Assembly: GCA_017649895.1 (NCBI GenBank)
Contig: JAGCFW010000008.1
Span: 1 to 64,000 of the forward strand
DNA from: Alphaproteobacteria bacterium
GTDB lineage: Bacteria; Pseudomonadota; Alphaproteobacteria; UBA3830
Length of the DNA stretch: 64,000 bases
Direction: 5' to 3'
Below the pieces are notes generated by a model. The model was not told the origin of the DNA and did no database searches. It saw only the letters and a program-made list of their open reading frames with translations. Below are positions 45,412 to 53,375 of the stretch, one piece after another. Made by a program: the position numbers and the translations under genes. The first letter of the stretch is position 1. Each line of letters begins with the position of its first letter.

Positions 45412-46914
45412 ATGTCTGACGGCAAAAAAGCAGAGCCTCAGGAGTTCACTGGCTTGAGATCGATATTCTGGCCTATTCATTCTTACGAATTGAAGAAATT
45501 CCTGCCAATGGCTTTTATGATGATGGGAATTTTATTCAATTACAGCGTTATGAGAGGGTTGAAAGATTCTTTAGTTGTTACTGATATGGGAGCAGGAACC
45601 ATTCCTACTTTGAAGTTGTGGTTTGTTTTGCCTGCTGCTGTCCTGTTTATGATAGCTTACTCAAAACTATCAAATGTATTTTCGAAAAATGGCGTGTTCT
45701 ACATTGTTGTGTCATTTTTCTTGGCTTATTTCGCTTTGTTTGCTGTGGTTTTGTACCCTTGTAAAGATGCGTTGACGCCGGACCTTTTGTCGGGAGTTTC
45801 TGATGGTCTTTCGAAGACCTTTTTAACCCCGATTCAGGGATGGGTTTATTCGTCTTTCTACATAATGGCAGAGCTCTGGGGAAGCGCGATGATCAGCTTG
45901 ATGTTCTGGCGCTTTGCTAACGATGTTACATCGATAAAACAGTCAAAGAGATTCTATGCAATGTTTGGATTCGTTGCCAATGGTGCTTTGATTATTTCCG
46001 GTGGTGTTCTAAAATCTGTGGGAGATATCAGGGTTGTTACCGGAATTGCTGTTGCCATTTGTGTTTTCATCATCGCTATCTATTACTGGCTGAACAATTA
46101 CGTGTTAACGGATCCTCGTTTCTATAATCCTGAGGAAATCAAGAAGCCGAAGAAGAAGGTTAAACTCAGCCTTGGCGAAAGTTTGAAATACATTGCGACT
46201 TCCAAGTACTTGGGATACATCGCTCTGTTGGTTATCTGCTACGGAATAAGCATTAACTTGGTTGAGGTTATGTGGAAAGACCAGGTAAACATGCTTTACC
46301 CGGACAAAGCACAATTCAAAGAATTCATGGGTGGATTGCAGATTTGGACCGGTATGGCAACAATTTTCTTCATGTTGGTAGGTGCTAACATTTTGCGTCG
46401 TTGCTCATGGTTTACCTCTGCAATGATGACTCCGTTGATGGTATTTTCCACCGGATTGGTCTTCTTCGGATGCATTATTTTCAAGGGAGAAATGGGTCCT
46501 ATCGTCGCATCTTGCAGCTCTTTGACAGTGTTGGAGGTTATTGCTTACGCCGGATTGGCTCAGAACGTATTGGCGAAGGGAGTGAAATACTCGCTGTTCG
46601 ATTCCACAAAAGAAATGAGTTACATTCCGTTGGATGACGAGTTGAAATCCAAAGGAAAAGCGGCCGTCGACGTTATTGGAGGAAGAGCCGGAAAGTCTGG
46701 TGGTGCAGCTATTAACTTCTTCTTGTTAGCTGTTGTTGCCAAAAACATCATTCCGCCAATGGGATCGACTAAGTTGGCAGAGATAGCTCCGATTGTTGCC
46801 GTAATCTTTGCTGTATTCATGTTCGTTTGGTTCTTTGCCGTTTACGGATTGAACAAAGAGTTCTTGAAGATTACATCGCAGAAGGAGCCTAACAAGAATT
46901 CCAAGGCAGCGTAA
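45412..46914 (+). CDS. tlc: ATP/ADP translocase (nucleotide transporter)
   Basis: A 500-aa protein of the bacterial/plastid ATP-ADP antiporter family (TC 2.A.12), with about 12 membrane helices. It would exchange host ATP for bacterial ADP across the inner membrane, or import other nucleotides; the substrate cannot be read from the sequence. Seen: the N-terminal SIFWPIHSYELKKFLPMAFMMMGILFNYSVMRGLKDSLVV, WGSAMISLMFWRFANDV, VEVMWKDQV, and SLFDSTKEMSYIPLDDELKSKGKAAVDVIGGRAGKSGG, all hallmarks of the family. AGGAG-like site before ATG, strong promoter and terminator. It marks an obligate intracellular energy parasite. Confidence 0.95.
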   Translation: MSDGKKAEPQEFTGLRSIFWPIHSYELKKFLPMAFMMMGILFNYSVMRGLKDSLVVTDMGAGTIPTLKLWFVLPAAVLFMIAYSKLSNVFSKNGVFYIVVSFFLAYFALFAVVLYPCKDALTPDLLSGVSDGLSKTFLTPIQGWVYSSFYIMAELWGSAMISLMFWRFANDVTSIKQSKRFYAMFGFVANGALIISGGVLKSVGDIRVVTGIAVAICVFIIAIYYWLNNYVLTDPRFYNPEEIKKPKKKVKLSLGESLKYIATSKYLGYIALLVICYGISINLVEVMWKDQVNMLYPDKAQFKEFMGGLQIWTGMATIFFMLVGANILRRCSWFTSAMMTPLMVFSTGLVFFGCIIFKGEMGPIVASCSSLTVLEVIAYAGLAQNVLAKGVKYSLFDSTKEMSYIPLDDELKSKGKAAVDVIGGRAGKSGGAAINFFLLAVVAKNIIPPMGSTKLAEIAPIVAVIFAVFMFVWFFAVYGLNKEFLKITSQKEPNKNSKAA

Positions 46915-46939
46915 AAAGTTTTCCTTTCTTTTTGTATCT

Positions 46940-46962
46940 AAAGCCTCTTCGGAGGCTTTTTT
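46940..46962 (+). terminator. Terminator of tlc
   Basis: Perfect 8-bp stem AAAGCCTC/GAGGCTTT with a TTCG tetraloop and T tail, 25 bp after the stop. Confidence 0.93.
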
Positions 46963-47017
46963 GTTTTTTAATACTGTAGATTTTTGTCTAGTGGCAATCT
47001 AAAATTTTTACAAAATC

Positions 47018-47046
47018 TAGACAACAGAAATACAAAACCTTATAAT
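47018..47046 (+). promoter_or_regulatory. Promoter of the dsRBD-like protein gene
   Basis: TAGACA (47018-47023), 17 bases, TATAAT (47041-47046), 45 bp before the start codon. Confidence 0.65.
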
Positions 47047-47090
47047 CAGAGGCAGCATGTTAAGTTTATGTAGTTAAAGTGAGGTCAAAA

Positions 47091-47696
47091 ATGAAACTTA
47101 ATTTTAAAATTTTATGTTCTGCTGCCGTGCTATGCTTTGCGGGAAGCGTGTTCGCGACGAATTCCGATCCGTTGAAGAATAGTTCTCCAGATGGCGAAGT
47201 TAGGTTGATACCGATCAAGGAACATGAAGGTTTTGTTCCAAGTAAAGAAAGCCCGATTGATATACTTAACGGTCATTGTAAAGCCCACGGATTAAGCTTG
47301 AAATTCGAATATGGAGTCCTTGGTAAAGAGTGGAACTGTACAGTTATAATAAACGACAAAAAATATAAAATAGATTTTCAGAAATGCGAAAATAAAGAAG
47401 CAGCTGAACGTGAAACCGCGGAGCATGTCTGCCAAATTTTAGGTTTGTCCGCTCAGGATAGACTCGGTAAGTATTTTCAGAATAATAAAATTCCTGCAAA
47501 GTTGAGTGATGTTGATTTTTTGTATGAAATAAAGGGCAGTATCTTTATCTGTAAGATCAAGATAAAAGACAAAGTTTATGAGCGGAATATGGGCAGCAAA
47601 GGCAAAAAAGACGCTAAAAATCAAATTATAGAGAGGTATATGTACGAGATGACAAAAGAGCTCTCGTCACAGGATTCCTCTTCTAAAGAAAGTTAG
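47091..47696 (+). CDS. Exported protein with two dsRNA-binding-like domains
   Basis: A 201-aa protein with start at ATG 47091 (GAGG six bases upstream). Signal peptide MKLNFKILCSAAVLCFAGSVFA, then two segments with dsRBD character. The first (about 54-118) has SPIDILNGHCKAHGLSLKFEY, WNCTVIINDKKYKIDF, and the Ala-rich helix NKEAAERETAEHVCQIL. The second (about 123-188) has DRLGKYFQNNKIPAKL, FICKIKIKDKVYE, and GKKDAKNQIIERYMYEM, where the basic GKKDAK matches the RNA-contacting KKxAK motif. A polar Ser-rich tail ends the protein. Housekeeping dsRBDs (RNase III) are cytoplasmic, so a signal peptide suggests an effector acting on host RNA. The domain call is mine from pattern alone. Confidence 0.7.
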   Translation: MKLNFKILCSAAVLCFAGSVFATNSDPLKNSSPDGEVRLIPIKEHEGFVPSKESPIDILNGHCKAHGLSLKFEYGVLGKEWNCTVIINDKKYKIDFQKCENKEAAERETAEHVCQILGLSAQDRLGKYFQNNKIPAKLSDVDFLYEIKGSIFICKIKIKDKVYERNMGSKGKKDAKNQIIERYMYEMTKELSSQDSSSKES

Positions 47697-47719
47697 TTGG
47701 AGGGAATTGTTTCAACTAA

Positions 47720-47760
47720 GGGAATTGGCTTCTTTCAGGCGTCGTTCATGAGGCCGATTC
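47720..47760. repeat. 41-bp direct repeat, copy 1
   Basis: 41 bp identical to 49488-49528. Its ends pair as a hairpin (GAATTGGCTTC with GAGGCCGATTC, 11 pairs, two G-T, 17-base loop). Just before it a second hairpin, TTAGTTG/CAACTAA, follows the stop of the dsRBD-like gene. Read on the minus strand both copies spell IGLMNDA then TGA. Confidence 0.9.
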
Positions 47761-47847
47761 TCTTTTGTGTTTTTCCTGTTGATTAAGATTTTTTTGCAAA
47801 AAAAAATTAATATGTAGTAAATTAAAATTTGGAAAGGTGAGGTTGGA

Positions 47848-49452
47848 ATGACAGACATTAATTTTAAAGCTTGGTGTGCGGTTGGATTCTTGGTGTTTGG
47901 ATCGATTGATGCTTTCGAAATATGCACAAAAAGAAGTTTCGATACAACCAAAAGTATGTCCGATGTGAAGAATTTGCAATGTTGCGGTCATTTTTCAAAC
48001 TTGGAAATTTTAAAAATAGATCCTAACAATTTAGGTCTTCTTATGTCTAGATTTGAAAATGAAAGATTATTCCCTCATAATTTTCCAGAATTGACGGTAG
48101 TAGATGTGATAGGTTCTTTACCGTGGTCAATGGTAAAAGAATTACCGAAATGTTTTCCACAATCAAGGGTTTTTATCCTAGATAAACCAGATTTTAGCGG
48201 TGGAGCGAGAAAAGCAGTGGATGAGTACGTACATAAACATAAGAGAACTGTAATTTTGGAGAGTTTCTCTTTTTCTGATTCTAGTGATGACAATGGAGAT
48301 TTTGAGTGCTCTCCAAATTATGGAGTTAACACAAAAATTTGTGAAGTTCGAGATAGAAACAAAACTGTGGTTAAAGTAAAATTGACGGAAAAAGAACATA
48401 TAGATGAAGAAGATTTTAAGAAGAAAGTCAGAAAAATGTTCAGGGAAAAGGAGCTAATAAGGTATATAGAAGAAGGTAAGGAAGACAAAATTTGGTCACT
48501 ATTAAAAAAAGATCCTAGCCTTAAAATACCCCCTGACTGTTTAAATAATCCAGATATCTCTAAGTTGTACAATGATTTTAAAAGGCAAAGGGAAGAAACT
48601 TATCTGAAAGTTTATGATAATATAAAGGGAACGGAGATATGTGAGCAATTGGGTATAAACGAAGAGAATGCATTCAGAACTATCGAGAAAAATAAGTATA
48701 TTCTTTTTAAATTCGTTGTTAAAGAAAACAATTTGGATCTGATAAAACTCTTAATGGAGATTGGGATAAATATTGATATAGTAGACAAAAAAGGAAACCC
48801 GGCCCTGTTTTGGACAAAAGATCTCAAGATGATGAAAACGTTAATAGAGCTGGGAGCAAATGTCAATTATACGAACAAAAAAACTGGTTGCAATTTATTG
48901 ACGCGATGTCTCCTGTTTAATATCTCAAGTCAAGAGATGTCGCCATTGGTAAAATTGATTTTAGAAAAAATAGAAAAAAGCAAAATTAATGAGCCGACAA
49001 AAGGTGGTAACACAGCGTTGCACATAGCCGTTCATCGTGGCTATGGAAAAATAGCGAAAAAGTTGATAGACAATGGTGCTGATATCTCTGTGAAAGACAG
49101 GAAAAAGAAAACTCCTTTTATGAGAGCAGTTCAATTCAACGAAAAGGATATAGTAGGTTTGTTTCTGACTGTCTTTGATAAAGATAATAGTAAAGCAGTG
49201 GAAGAACTGAAATGTGCAATGGAAAATGGCAGAGAAAAAGGTATAGATGTGTTGCTTGATAAAGTTTCTTTTTCTGAGGAACAATTTATAGACGTAATAA
49301 AATCTGTTCATTCTCCGACTCCAAAGCTCATTTTAGGAAATGCCCCAATACGGTATTATTATCCCAGGCAGCAGTTTCGACAGAATGATTCAGATGATGG
49401 CTTTGACATTAGTTCCTTTAGCGATAGTGACTCAGAAAGCCAAAAAACTTAA
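47848..49452 (+). CDS. Exported ankyrin protein with leucine-rich N-terminal half
   Basis: A 534-aa protein starting after AGGTGAGG. Signal-like N-terminus NFKAWCAVGFLVFGSIDA. Residues about 40-115 have a leucine-rich, repeat-like pattern (FSNLEILKIDPNNLGLL, FPELTVVDVIGSLPWSMV). A charged helical linker follows, then four to five ankyrin repeats (about 280-450, for example GGNTALHIAVHRGYGKIAKKLIDNGADISV) and a Ser/Asp-rich tail. The gene lies exactly between two identical 41-bp repeats, which suggests a mobile or duplicated unit. Its signal region resembles that of the 52150-52398 gene (DINWKALCFVGALLCAG). Confidence 0.78.
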   Translation: MTDINFKAWCAVGFLVFGSIDAFEICTKRSFDTTKSMSDVKNLQCCGHFSNLEILKIDPNNLGLLMSRFENERLFPHNFPELTVVDVIGSLPWSMVKELPKCFPQSRVFILDKPDFSGGARKAVDEYVHKHKRTVILESFSFSDSSDDNGDFECSPNYGVNTKICEVRDRNKTVVKVKLTEKEHIDEEDFKKKVRKMFREKELIRYIEEGKEDKIWSLLKKDPSLKIPPDCLNNPDISKLYNDFKRQREETYLKVYDNIKGTEICEQLGINEENAFRTIEKNKYILFKFVVKENNLDLIKLLMEIGINIDIVDKKGNPALFWTKDLKMMKTLIELGANVNYTNKKTGCNLLTRCLLFNISSQEMSPLVKLILEKIEKSKINEPTKGGNTALHIAVHRGYGKIAKKLIDNGADISVKDRKKKTPFMRAVQFNEKDIVGLFLTVFDKDNSKAVEELKCAMENGREKGIDVLLDKVSFSEEQFIDVIKSVHSPTPKLILGNAPIRYYYPRQQFRQNDSDDGFDISSFSDSDSESQKT

Positions 49453-49487
49453 TCAGAAGATTTGTCAAAGTGAATTACTTTGAGTAG

Positions 49488-49528
49488 GGGAATTGGCTTC
49501 TTTCAGGCGTCGTTCATGAGGCCGATTC
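49488..49528. repeat. 41-bp direct repeat, copy 2
   Basis: Perfect copy of 47720-47760, here with 12 stem pairs because of one extra C. It is also preceded by a hairpin, TCAAAGT/ACTTTGA (7 bp, sequence different from the one before copy 1), after the ankyrin gene stop. folA ends 20 bp to the right on the other strand. Confidence 0.9.
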
Positions 49529-49547
49529 CGTCCTTGAGAATTTTCGA

Positions 49548-50003
49548 TCATTTTCTCCATTTCCAGATGCAGTAATTTTCTTTTTTTATCATTAATTTTC
49601 GGTTGAAGCTTTCTAAATATTTCGTATCGAGGAATGTGTCGGCGTCGTATTCTTGATTAACCTGGGTAATTATCGCCTCAGCGATCAGATCCTTTTGCAG
49701 AGCATAATTGTAAAGTTGAGCGCCACCGATAATCCAAGCATCGGGATAATTTTCGATTGCTTCTTCCAAGGTTGGAAAACAAATTGCATCTGGAATATCC
49801 GTTTTCGTGATGACGCAATTGATTCGGTCTTTCAGCGGAAAATTTTTATGCGAAAAAAAAGTGTTTCTTCCCATTATTACGACAGAATTTCTGGTTAATT
49901 TCTGAAAAAACGCGCGATCTTCTTCAAATTCCCAGGGAATTTTCCCATTTTTTGATAATCCGAAATTTTTTTCGACAATTGCTATTAATCTTATCATTCC
50001 CAT
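49548..50003 (-). CDS. folA: Dihydrofolate reductase
   Basis: A 151-aa enzyme reducing dihydrofolate to tetrahydrofolate with NADPH. Seen: IRLIAIVEKNFGLSKNGKIPWEFEEDRAFF (the substrate-binding Asp is Glu-Glu-Asp here), SVVIMGRNTF, the NADPH loop WIIGGAQLYNYAL, and the C-terminal YDADTFLD. The start may be 50003 or the ATG at 49997. Length and motifs are complete, so it is probably functional. With fhs it indicates a retained folate cycle. Confidence 0.93.
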   Translation of the reverse strand: MGMIRLIAIVEKNFGLSKNGKIPWEFEEDRAFFQKLTRNSVVIMGRNTFFSHKNFPLKDRINCVITKTDIPDAICFPTLEEAIENYPDAWIIGGAQLYNYALQKDLIAEAIITQVNQEYDADTFLDTKYLESFNRKLMIKKENYCIWKWRK

Positions 50004-50062
50004 ATTCTAATTCAAATTGCTAAAACATGTAAATCGTAATAGAATAGTGCGGGAGTTTTTTT

Positions 50063-50884
50063 ATGAAACGTGTATTTTTAACTTTTTCTATAATAGTCGC
50101 TCTGGCCTCGTTTGTAAGTGTTACGGCGAAGATGGGCAACAGTTTGTCTGACGAAGTAAAAATTTTGTCGACGCAAGAGGTCAATTCAGAAACAAAATCC
50201 GAGCATAAATCCAAAATTCAGGAAGAAACCGCCGATTTGAATAAGGCGTTAAAAATAATTCAGCAGCTGATTTTTGGCTCTTCTCCGGAGCAAAGCATTA
50301 ATCAGAAGAAGGTTTTCGATAAATTGCGAAAATCCGTATCTGAAACGGAATTTTCTTCTGAGGAGCTGATGATTCTTATCGAAGATGCCATGGAAATTGA
50401 CAAAAAATACCAGCTGATTTTCGATTTCGTCATCAGAGGTGAGTACGCGCGACGAGCAACAAATGAGGGAATTAATGCCGATGAGGCGCTGCAATTCGCG
50501 AGTTCTGAGTATATCCAACTGCCAAAATTTATTCTGAAGAAAAAAGTCGACAAAGATGAGCTGGATGATGTTCTTTCCGATTTGGGATGCGGTGTCGTTT
50601 GGAAAGATCGCGCCAAGTATTCGTTTGTGTTGAGCAAATATTTCGGAAAAGAGACAGAAAAAAACGACGAAAAATGGTATTCGTCGAGAAGAGTTCAAAA
50701 CTATCTGAAATTGATCGCTGAAATCGACAAATTTTTCGAAAAATCGTATTCCCACCTTGTGTATCTTATAGCGCAGGACTTTTATTATGCCGACATACCG
50801 CAAGAAAAAATTCAAAAAATTTTCTCATTTTCCGATGACGAATTGAAATCTTTGATAAAACCGAAGAATTACGAAGAAATTTAA
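50063..50884 (+). CDS. Exported protein, unknown
   Basis: A 273-aa protein I do not recognise. GGGAG precedes the ATG. Signal peptide KRVFLTFSIIVALASFVSVTA, then a mostly helical, charged protein with no repeats. Some aromatic-rich stretches (YSHLVYLIAQDFYYADIP) occur near the C-terminus. It is followed after 53 bp by another small exported protein on the same strand, so the two may be cotranscribed. No membrane segment beyond the signal. Confidence 0.65.
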   Translation: MKRVFLTFSIIVALASFVSVTAKMGNSLSDEVKILSTQEVNSETKSEHKSKIQEETADLNKALKIIQQLIFGSSPEQSINQKKVFDKLRKSVSETEFSSEELMILIEDAMEIDKKYQLIFDFVIRGEYARRATNEGINADEALQFASSEYIQLPKFILKKKVDKDELDDVLSDLGCGVVWKDRAKYSFVLSKYFGKETEKNDEKWYSSRRVQNYLKLIAEIDKFFEKSYSHLVYLIAQDFYYADIPQEKIQKIFSFSDDELKSLIKPKNYEEI

Positions 50885-50937
50885 CGAAATATTAGTTTTT
50901 TTGTTTCATAATGATGTCAGAAGTAGGATATCGAGAA

Positions 50938-51534
50938 ATGAAAAAGTTGGTTTTAGTTTTATTTTTAGTTTTTTCCAGTTCGAACGCGGATTTCAACACG
51001 GACTTCAGCGTTGAAGACATAAAAGATTGGTTCGGCGAGGTGTACCAGAATGTATCTTCCAAGGTTGAGACGGGAATAGACAAGTTGAAGTCATCCTCTG
51101 CAGTAAAAAAAATGGGAGACCTTCTGACTCAGGCGGAAGATACTCTGCGGGAAAATCGCAGCGGTACAGTAACTTCTGAATTTTTGGAAGCGAGTAAAAA
51201 TCTTGCGGATCGCGCGGCTAAATTAAATAAGGAATTGGATGAGGATATTCGCTCACTGAGCCAGTTAAAGGAATTTCAATACAAAAGCCGAGTCATAACG
51301 TATAAAGACGGAAAACAATATGTGACGGCTTTGGAAGAGTGCTTAAAAAAGGAATTAGATAACTTTGTTGATGCGAAAGCAATGAAAGAGGAGGTCAAAG
51401 AGCAAATGGATAACATTTTGAACATATTGACCGATGAACTCATCTATTCTTATATGGCAGACTTGCGAGAAGCATATAATACTTTTAACGATGCGTTCGA
51501 AAAAATGGAAGATAAACTGAAATCAGAAAAATAG
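50938..51534 (+). CDS. Small exported helical protein, unknown
   Basis: A 198-aa protein with start at ATG 50938, chosen because the signal peptide (KKLVLVLFLVFSSSNA) then lies at the N-terminus. The rest is helical, with heptad-like patterns (LADRAAKLNKELDEDIRSLSQLKEF; MKEEVKEQMDNILNILTDEL) suggesting a coiled coil. Unrecognised. Second gene of a pair with 50063-50884. Confidence 0.65.
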   Translation: MKKLVLVLFLVFSSSNADFNTDFSVEDIKDWFGEVYQNVSSKVETGIDKLKSSSAVKKMGDLLTQAEDTLRENRSGTVTSEFLEASKNLADRAAKLNKELDEDIRSLSQLKEFQYKSRVITYKDGKQYVTALEECLKKELDNFVDAKAMKEEVKEQMDNILNILTDELIYSYMADLREAYNTFNDAFEKMEDKLKSEK

Positions 51535-51546
51535 TGTCTACCACCT

Positions 51547-51575
51547 AAAAAAGGAGAGGAATGTCTCCCCTCTCC
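51547..51575 (-). terminator. Terminator, minus strand
   Basis: Stem GGAGAGG/CCTCTCC (7 bp) with six T residues on the minus strand, 16 bp after the stop of 51591-52196. On the plus strand it also follows the 50938-51534 gene but has a weaker tail. Confidence 0.8.
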
Positions 51576-51590
51576 AATTTCTGACAAAAC

Positions 51591-52196
51591 CTAGTTTTCC
51601 TCATCCAAACTGCTCAGAGTATTTTCAGTACTGTTAAAGTACTCTGAACTAATCGGTGTTCTCTCACTATCTACGAAAAGAATCCGCTCCTCTATATTAA
51701 CATCAGATGCGGATACGCCGTCACAATCATCCTTCATTAACTGCTGTATCTCTCTTTGTGTCAATCGCTCCAACACTTTGTAAAGTTTATTTTCTTCGTA
51801 TAATCTCTTAGTTCCGTTTTTTGCAAATTTTTTACCGTATTCGTAAAATCCGCACATCCTCGAATCTTTGTAGGAATAAATTAATATCCGATACTCAACC
51901 TCATTTGATATTCGATCCCACATCTTACCTTTATCAGGGGAAATTCCTCTTCGCTGCATTGAGTATTCTAGAATACTTCCCGAAAGAATATTATACTCCT
52001 CAACAGACAACTCGAGAGAATAAAAAGGACTCATATATACTGGGTATGCACGCGAAATGAATACCATAGGGTCTCTCTTAATAAATCGGTAATTTTTTGT
52101 GTCTTCTCTAAACGAATCTCTGAGTTCTGAAGGCACACAGCTATCGGCGTCAGACGGCATCTCTACGAGTTCTTTTAGATCCCACAATTTCATCAT
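51591..52196 (-). CDS. Body of a split exported protein, unknown
   Basis: A 201-aa open frame without signal peptide, unrecognised. Aromatic- and charge-rich (YRFIKRDPMVFISRAYPVYMSPFYSLELSVEEYNIL) with a Ser/Glu-rich end. It overlaps the short frame 52150-52398 by 47 nt in the +1 frame, and that frame supplies a signal peptide. The simplest reading is one gene of about 280 codons broken by a frameshift (around the CTAAAAG at about 52164-52170), or a programmed shift. A stop codon lies four codons before the ATG, so it could also be translated by coupling. Confidence 0.55.
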   Translation of the reverse strand: MMKLWDLKELVEMPSDADSCVPSELRDSFREDTKNYRFIKRDPMVFISRAYPVYMSPFYSLELSVEEYNILSGSILEYSMQRRGISPDKGKMWDRISNEVEYRILIYSYKDSRMCGFYEYGKKFAKNGTKRLYEENKLYKVLERLTQREIQQLMKDDCDGVSASDVNIEERILFVDSERTPISSEYFNSTENTLSSLDEEN

Positions 52197-52398
52197 AAAT
52201 CTCTATTTTGTTCTCACACGCATTAATATCCCCATATGTATCAATTTTATAAATCCGAAAAATATCTGAGCTAACCTCCGACAGGGCAGGTTGCTTGCCT
52301 CTGTCCTGGCTGCCCAACGGATCAGATTCCATGGTTACTGCGTTCCCCGCACATAACAATGCCCCAACAAAACATAAAGCTTTCCAATTAATATCCAT
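52150..52398 (-). CDS. Signal-peptide fragment of a split exported protein
   Basis: An 82-aa frame starting at ATG 52398 after GGGTGG. Signal peptide DINWKALCFVGALLCAGNA, closely like that of the 47848-49452 ankyrin protein, then a short polar region (DIFRIYKIDTYGDINACENKIEIYDE). It stops 47 nt inside the 51591-52196 frame. Probably the 5' part of the same gene. Confidence 0.55.
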   Translation of the reverse strand: MDINWKALCFVGALLCAGNAVTMESDPLGSQDRGKQPALSEVSSDIFRIYKIDTYGDINACENKIEIYDEIVGSKRTRRDAV

Positions 52399-52502
52399 CT
52401 CTACCACCCTTAATACAAAAACTACTATCAGGGTAGACAATAATTTACTAGTTGTCCAGTTTTTTGGTTTTTCCGTTATCAGTAAAAACTTATTTCACCA
52501 AA

Positions 52503-53375
52503 TTAGTCGATTGGCTTTGATAAAAATTGAAGTTCCAACACACGGCGAATTTTTTGGAAATCCAAGTGAACATTCGCGAGAAAAAAACCTTTTGATTCGA
52601 AAATATTTTTTACGTCGTCGTGCTGATCAAAACCGATTTCCAAAAGAATTTTACCTCCCGGTTTCAGCCAATTTCGCGTCAATTCTGAAAGCTGCGTGTA
52701 AGCGTCCAGCCCATCTCGTCCACCGTCCAACGCGAGGTGCGGATCGAAATTTTTCACGTTATCATCGAGTCCGAAAATGTCTGCGGTTTTTATGTAAGGC
52801 GGATTGGAAACGATCAAATCGAATTTTTTTTGCGGGCAAAAATCGTTCCAGCCGACATTTTTTATTTCGGCATTTTCCACACGCAGATCGGATTTGTTTT
52901 TCAGCGCAACCTTCACGGCTTTTTCGCTGATGTCGATTCCGATTCCGCGAGATTTCGGAAATTCTTTTGCGATGCTCAACAAAATGCAGCCGCTGCCGGT
53001 GCCGATGTCAAGGAAGTCGAAAGCCTGATCTTTGGCGAAAATTTCCAGGGTTCGCTCGATAATGATTTCGGTTTCGGGACGTGGATCCAAAACGTCTGCG
53101 TTTACGAAAAATTCGCTGTTCCAGAATTCTCGCCTGTTCAAGATTTTTGAGACGGGCTCGTGGGATTCGTAGCGTGCGATGAAATCTTCCAGCTGCTCGA
53201 GTTCAGTGGGCGAAAATTGAAGCTCGTCCATTCCGAACATCACTTCGTTCGCGGAAATATTTTTCACTTTCGCGATAAACAAACGGAGAATTTTCGATGG
53301 ACAACGACAGCCGTAATTACGATTGCCGCAAGATATTTCTGTCTTACTGTGTTTCATCTGTTTCGCTTTTTCCAT
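52503..53375 (-). CDS. prmC: Release-factor glutamine methyltransferase PrmC (HemK)
   Basis: A 290-aa SAM-dependent enzyme methylating the GGQ glutamine of RF1 and RF2. Seen: EPVSKILNRREFWNSEFFVNADVLDPRPETE, FDFLDIGTGSGCILLSIA, DLIVSNPPYI (catalytic NPPY), and LALDGGRDGLDAYTQL. The N-terminus is unusual: a Cys-rich stretch (CGNRNYGCRCPSK) precedes the helical domain, so the start may lie further in. It follows prfA on the same strand, its usual neighbour and substrate gene, but with a 270-bp gap between. Confidence 0.9.
   Translation of the reverse strand: MEKAKQMKHSKTEISCGNRNYGCRCPSKILRLFIAKVKNISANEVMFGMDELQFSPTELEQLEDFIARYESHEPVSKILNRREFWNSEFFVNADVLDPRPETEIIIERTLEIFAKDQAFDFLDIGTGSGCILLSIAKEFPKSRGIGIDISEKAVKVALKNKSDLRVENAEIKNVGWNDFCPQKKFDLIVSNPPYIKTADIFGLDDNVKNFDPHLALDGGRDGLDAYTQLSELTRNWLKPGGKILLEIGFDQHDDVKNIFESKGFFLANVHLDFQKIRRVLELQFLSKPID

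Noticed and set aside
47712-47991. Minus-strand frames across the 41-bp repeat as a real gene
   Set aside because: They are antisense to the start of the ankyrin gene and share only the repeat with the second copy; no start signal or family.
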